In this document: one piece after another, positions 60,401-64,000 of the stretch | Numbering within the stretch: position 1 is the stretch's first letter | How the letters are laid out: the number at the start of each line of letters is the position of its first letter | Source of the DNA: Scolanthus callimorphus | Lineage: Eukaryota; Cnidaria; Anthozoa; Actiniaria; Edwardsiidae | Direction: 5' to 3' | Length of the DNA stretch: 64,000 nucleotides | Assembly: GCA_033964015.1 (NCBI GenBank) | Contig: CM066918.1 | Span: forward strand, 30,666,595 to 30,730,594 | The notes under the pieces: generated by a model | The model's input: only the letters and a program-made list of their open reading frames with translations | What the model was told of the DNA's origin: nothing | The model's database searches: none | Program-made: the position numbers and the translations under genes

Positions 60401-63074
60401 AAGGTAGTTAGCTACCTTACGCGCTTCAAATCAATTTGAATCACGATTTTTTTTGATCATCAATTATTTTCCTATAAGTAGGAAAAGATGGCTGAAATTC
60501 AGGCTGCCCGACATGGATAAACACACGTAGTCACCATTAGTCTTTTTCAAATTACTTTACTGGTTAATAGGTCCTTTATTGGACCGTCTTCAGTATTACT
60601 TGTACGCGGTTCTGTAAATACTTTACTAGTACTGGTATCAGTGGCTTGTCTGTGATAACCGATCTATGACTATAATTGTTAAATGGTTTTCTGATAAGAA
60701 GCTTCGACAATTTCTATAAGATTGCGTTTTTTCTCGCTAAAGCAAACGAAATATGAAAGACGACAGGCGAACATTAGTTAGGTAGTCACGGCCAAGATAC
60801 GAGCACGAGCGAGCAAAATCAGTGTCAAGGTCGGGCCGTATTTTTATCATCAGCACACCCCAAACACAGACATTTTTGCATGGCCTATGATCCCCGTCTC
60901 TTCATGTCAAGAGATTTGTTTATGGTTTAGGGATAGTTTTAAATGTAGCCGGAATTTGCCGACGAGTAAAACAAAGTGAAACAAAAACAGCTGAAATTCA
61001 GTGTATTGCCGGACTTTCTCGTTTTTCTTGGCGAGTTGTCAGTTAAAGTTTTGTTTTCGTCAAGTTTCGCTTTTGCATGATTGATTTTGACAACAATGTG
61101 GCAAAGAATCTTAGAGAGAATTTTAAACAGTGACCTAAAAATGAAGAAAAATTCAGAGTCTCTTTCATGCATTCTATTTTTTCTAGAACCGTTTTCGAGA
61201 ACAGTTTCCATTAAAATTAATTAGAAGCAATTTTAGCGAACCCAACCAAAATCACTTTAAGAGAATAGTTTAAAAAACAACAACCAATGACGGGAAGAAA
61301 ACGCATTTGTTTTGAACTGGTATCCGAGAACTTGTAACGTTTGACCGAAACTCAAAGTAACGGCGGGAAAACCGAATATGGACGACTCCTGTCAAAAACC
61401 AAAATCAACTCATAACCCATGGAATTTTAAACCATAGATGCGTTCATTCGTGTGAGAAGGTCATTTCTTCTGTTTTAAGTAATCGTTGGGGTGGCTGATT
61501 GCAATTTTTCGATGCTTTTGCTCTAGTGAACTGGCGAGGAACTCCACTGATTGTACTTAGCAAGGCGCTCGTGTGCAGCGGCTCAAATACACTCGTATTT
61601 ATTATTCACGCCGAAATTCCTTTCCCATAAGAGAATTAAATTTTCTCAAATGTATACCAATTATTTGTTTCCTAATCTGAGAAAGAGAGACCACATGGAA
61701 TTATCAAAATTCCTCTACTCTTCTCAAGGAAAATGAATTGTTTTCAAGACGAATTCTTGTCAAGACGACATTTTCTTGTGAAAGCAACAAAAATACAATT
61801 GTAACTACCGATAATGGCCAGATAATTGAACTCGGAAACTGAAACTGTGGTTCATAGTCGGAGCATTCCTGACTTTCCGGGTTTGGTCCATATATTTCAT
61901 TATCGCCGTCGCAAATTCTGGAACTTTTCTTTAAATGGTAAACAAATGAAAACTTTGCCACAGTTCTGTGAAAAGGGCGTGCTAACTTTCTAATTTCTGT
62001 GGAATTTTTGGCGAACACCGCCTACAAATATTTGCTCAACACATGAAAGGATTTCAACAAGTGGAAAGGAGAGGATTTCGACAGTGGTTGTGTTTGGCTG
62101 TTTCTAGTAATACACTCTTTTGGAATCAAGTGATATACTTGCATTCTAAAATTTTAAAATCTGCTTTTGGGTAGAAGCTTTGTCGACTTGGTAGTAACCC
62201 GGCGTCCCCCAAGTTAATTGAATTAACAGTTTAGTAAATTAATTGTCAATTAATGAGTATCAGCATTTATCAAATCAAATCGTGAAGCCGAAAAACTTCG
62301 CAACTATGTCCGAACAATTAAAATAATTTCAATTAAAAGCAGTTTTTTCCTGCTTGATGCAACCGTCGGTTGAGGTTCATGGGTTTTCTCGAAAATTTCA
62401 CCTACGATACACGCTGCTGACCATGCGTGTTCAAGCGATGGAAATAGTTCTTGCCATGCAAGATTAAACCCTCAATAAACAAACCGGCCTGTACCAGTAA
62501 TGATGCCTTGACAAAACTCAAAATGCCAGCTACTGTATTTTATCTACCACGAGATAATTTGCAAATTACCTATAGATTCAATACATTACTGCATTGTTTG
62601 TATTGTATAGACTATATCTAGCAAACCACAAATTGCTTGTCTATGAGACAAGTATTAACCCACTGACCGGTGGACTTCCCTCTTTAAGTTCCCAACCAAG
62701 CGGAAAATATTTGGGGCATGTAAGGTTTAAAGGACTTCTTTTGCGCACTGGAATACCGGAACGCAGTCCAGATTGCTTTCAGTTTGCGCGATTGGGGCTA
62801 CGAAATATGGAACTAGACGAGATTGCAAAATTATTCGTCTTCAACTGTAATTGACGAAGTTGTGTTTGTATTTCTCATCACATGTCGGTTGTCACTTAGG
62901 CCTAATTATTGTGATTAGCCGATAAACCAATCAAAATTCAATTTCCAGTTCAATTCCCCGCAGTGATTGGATGCGTTCCGTGCCTGATACTTCACTAGGT
63001 TCAGCGCTGCTTGTGTTTTACGTCACACCACTACTGCACGTGATTCGATTCCAGAGCGAGACCGCGATCCTACG

Positions 63075-63605
63075 ATGCGGTTCGATCAAGTAGCCAGTGA
63101 GCCACTTACTCCGTTCGCTCCGCATTGTCGGTTACCGTCCTCTACTCCTTGTGAGCGAATTATGAGGATGGCGGCGGAGCTGGAAGGCTGCGATGATGAA
63201 CCTGACTCTACATTAGAAGGCGATCACTACAACCTCGAACAAGATCCTAACTTCATCGAGGATCGGTTTCGCGTCGATCGGCGCAAGCTTGAGCAAATGT
63301 TACAAGGTATATTTCACTACTCTATCATTACATCGCGCGTTGTATGTTCCCGCAAATCATCGCAGGTTTACATCCATCATGCTTATACTTTGGATTTTCT
63401 AATCGTAGCTGCAGTAGAGGGAATGGGACAAACGGGCGAGGAATTCTTCCAGAAGGTTAGTCCAGGTCAAATTATAAAGTTTATTTTAGCACACGAATTT
63501 ATACCCTGCTGAACAGCGCTCTCTACATTCTATAGATCATGGAGGAAACAGACACTACCATAACTTGGCCTTCCAAACTCAAGATCGGAGCAAAGTCTAA
63601 AAAAG
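63075..63605 (+). CDS. BICC1: Bicaudal-C homologue BICC1, 5' exons (partial)
   Basis: Exons 63075-63306, 63409-63455 and 63536-63605 join in phase; the gene continues past the window. The protein begins with an acidic leader followed by EDRFRVDRRKLEQMLQ, then AVEGMGQTGEEFFQKIMEE and WPSKLKIGAKSKK, which is the highly conserved start of the KH-domain region in Bicaudal-C RNA-binding proteins. In animals these control translation and stability of mRNAs by KH and SAM domains; those domains lie mostly outside the window. The start is uncertain: in-frame ATG codons at 63075, 63162 and 63168 (codons 1, 30, 32). The donor after exon 3 is at 63606 in phase 1. No exon 4 was seen before the window end. 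Confidence 0.92.
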
Positions 63606-64000
63606 GTTAGTGCAAGAGGTATCAATTGTGCACGGGACTGTTAGCCCTTCACTGATCTGGGATCTTATTGTTCCTCTCCGCGGTTCGATAATCAAATCTT
63701 GTCGACTCTTCTCGGGTCAGTTGCTGTAGTTTCTGATGTTTGTGTTCGATCAGTTTGAAATCGCAGCGTTAAAATGTTGCGAATGTGAACGCAAATCCAA
63801 CCGTAAATTATAATGTTCCCTTATTAATTGTGATTATTTGCAAAACACTCTAATAGTTCGCGGTGAATATTTTAGTCGAGTATCAGAAAATATCTGGTGG
63901 TTTGTTTATGCGAGAGAGTTTGCGAGAGGAGAGTTCGCGGCCTTCGACGCTCGACTATTGTCCCCATGATAACGATAGTAGCACGGCACCATTGTCTATT

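Larger units (their letters stand above)
55904..63074. other. Gene-free region upstream of BICC1
   Basis: About 7 kb without a convincing exon. It has a TIR element (56072-56445), a diverged tandem repeat (57113-57480), and otherwise unique AT-rich DNA. The longest frame, 140 codons on the minus strand at 59029-59451, shows no motif. A 49-codon ATG frame at 58858-59007 was also inspected without identification. Some of this may be BICC1 promoter or 5' UTR. Confidence 0.55.

Overview
The window is animal nuclear DNA: interrupted genes with GT-AG introns, widely spaced, in AT-rich sequence packed with short inverted-repeat elements. Protein content (eIF4E, RBM22, MCU, POLR3D, BICC1, a POT/SLC15 transporter, a TMEM272-like protein, a rhodopsin-like GPCR) and the repeat style suggest an anthozoan cnidarian, probably a stony coral. 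That placement is inference. I rebuilt exon structures by hand from splice sites, codon phase and family similarity.

Layout. 1-6.5 kb: no gene recognised; foldback elements and a small-RNA-like repeat. 6.5-17.0 kb (-): eIF4E in 8 exons, two introns largely filled by inverted-repeat elements. 17.2-22.1 kb (+): RBM22, sharing a 186-bp divergent promoter with eIF4E. 25.1-28.2 kb (-): MCU, 6 exons. 30.6-34.7 kb (+): TMEM272-like membrane protein with three PPxY motifs. 37.6-42.3 kb (+): POT/SLC15 transporter, 6 exons. 43.4-45.5 kb (-): secreted cysteine-rich protein with a PLA2-like core lacking the catalytic His-Asp pair, between two copies of one module. 45.9-47.5 kb: two small-RNA-like loci head to head, a SINE and a perfect hairpin. 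48.4-49.3 kb (+): single-exon GPCR. 50.1-55.9 kb (+): POLR3D, 13 exons. 55.9-63.0 kb: no gene recognised. 63.1 kb to the edge (+): first three exons of BICC1.

The genes look like ordinary neighbours, not a shared pathway. eIF4E (cap recognition) and RBM22 (spliceosome) are both RNA housekeeping genes on one divergent promoter; POLR3D is a subunit of RNA polymerase III, the enzyme that would transcribe the SINE and, if real, the small RNA loci.

The most interesting signal is a family of about 200-bp loci at 0.83, 32.2 and 45.9 kb (-), plus a diverged one at 46.55 kb (+). Their cores are nearly identical while the flanks have drifted; each core ends in a T-run, and the three close copies keep a TATA box upstream. 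This looks like an undescribed Pol III small RNA family.

Six apparent frameshifts in RBM22, GPCR and POLR3D are each repaired by one base in a short homopolymer, so they are probably assembly errors, not pseudogenes.
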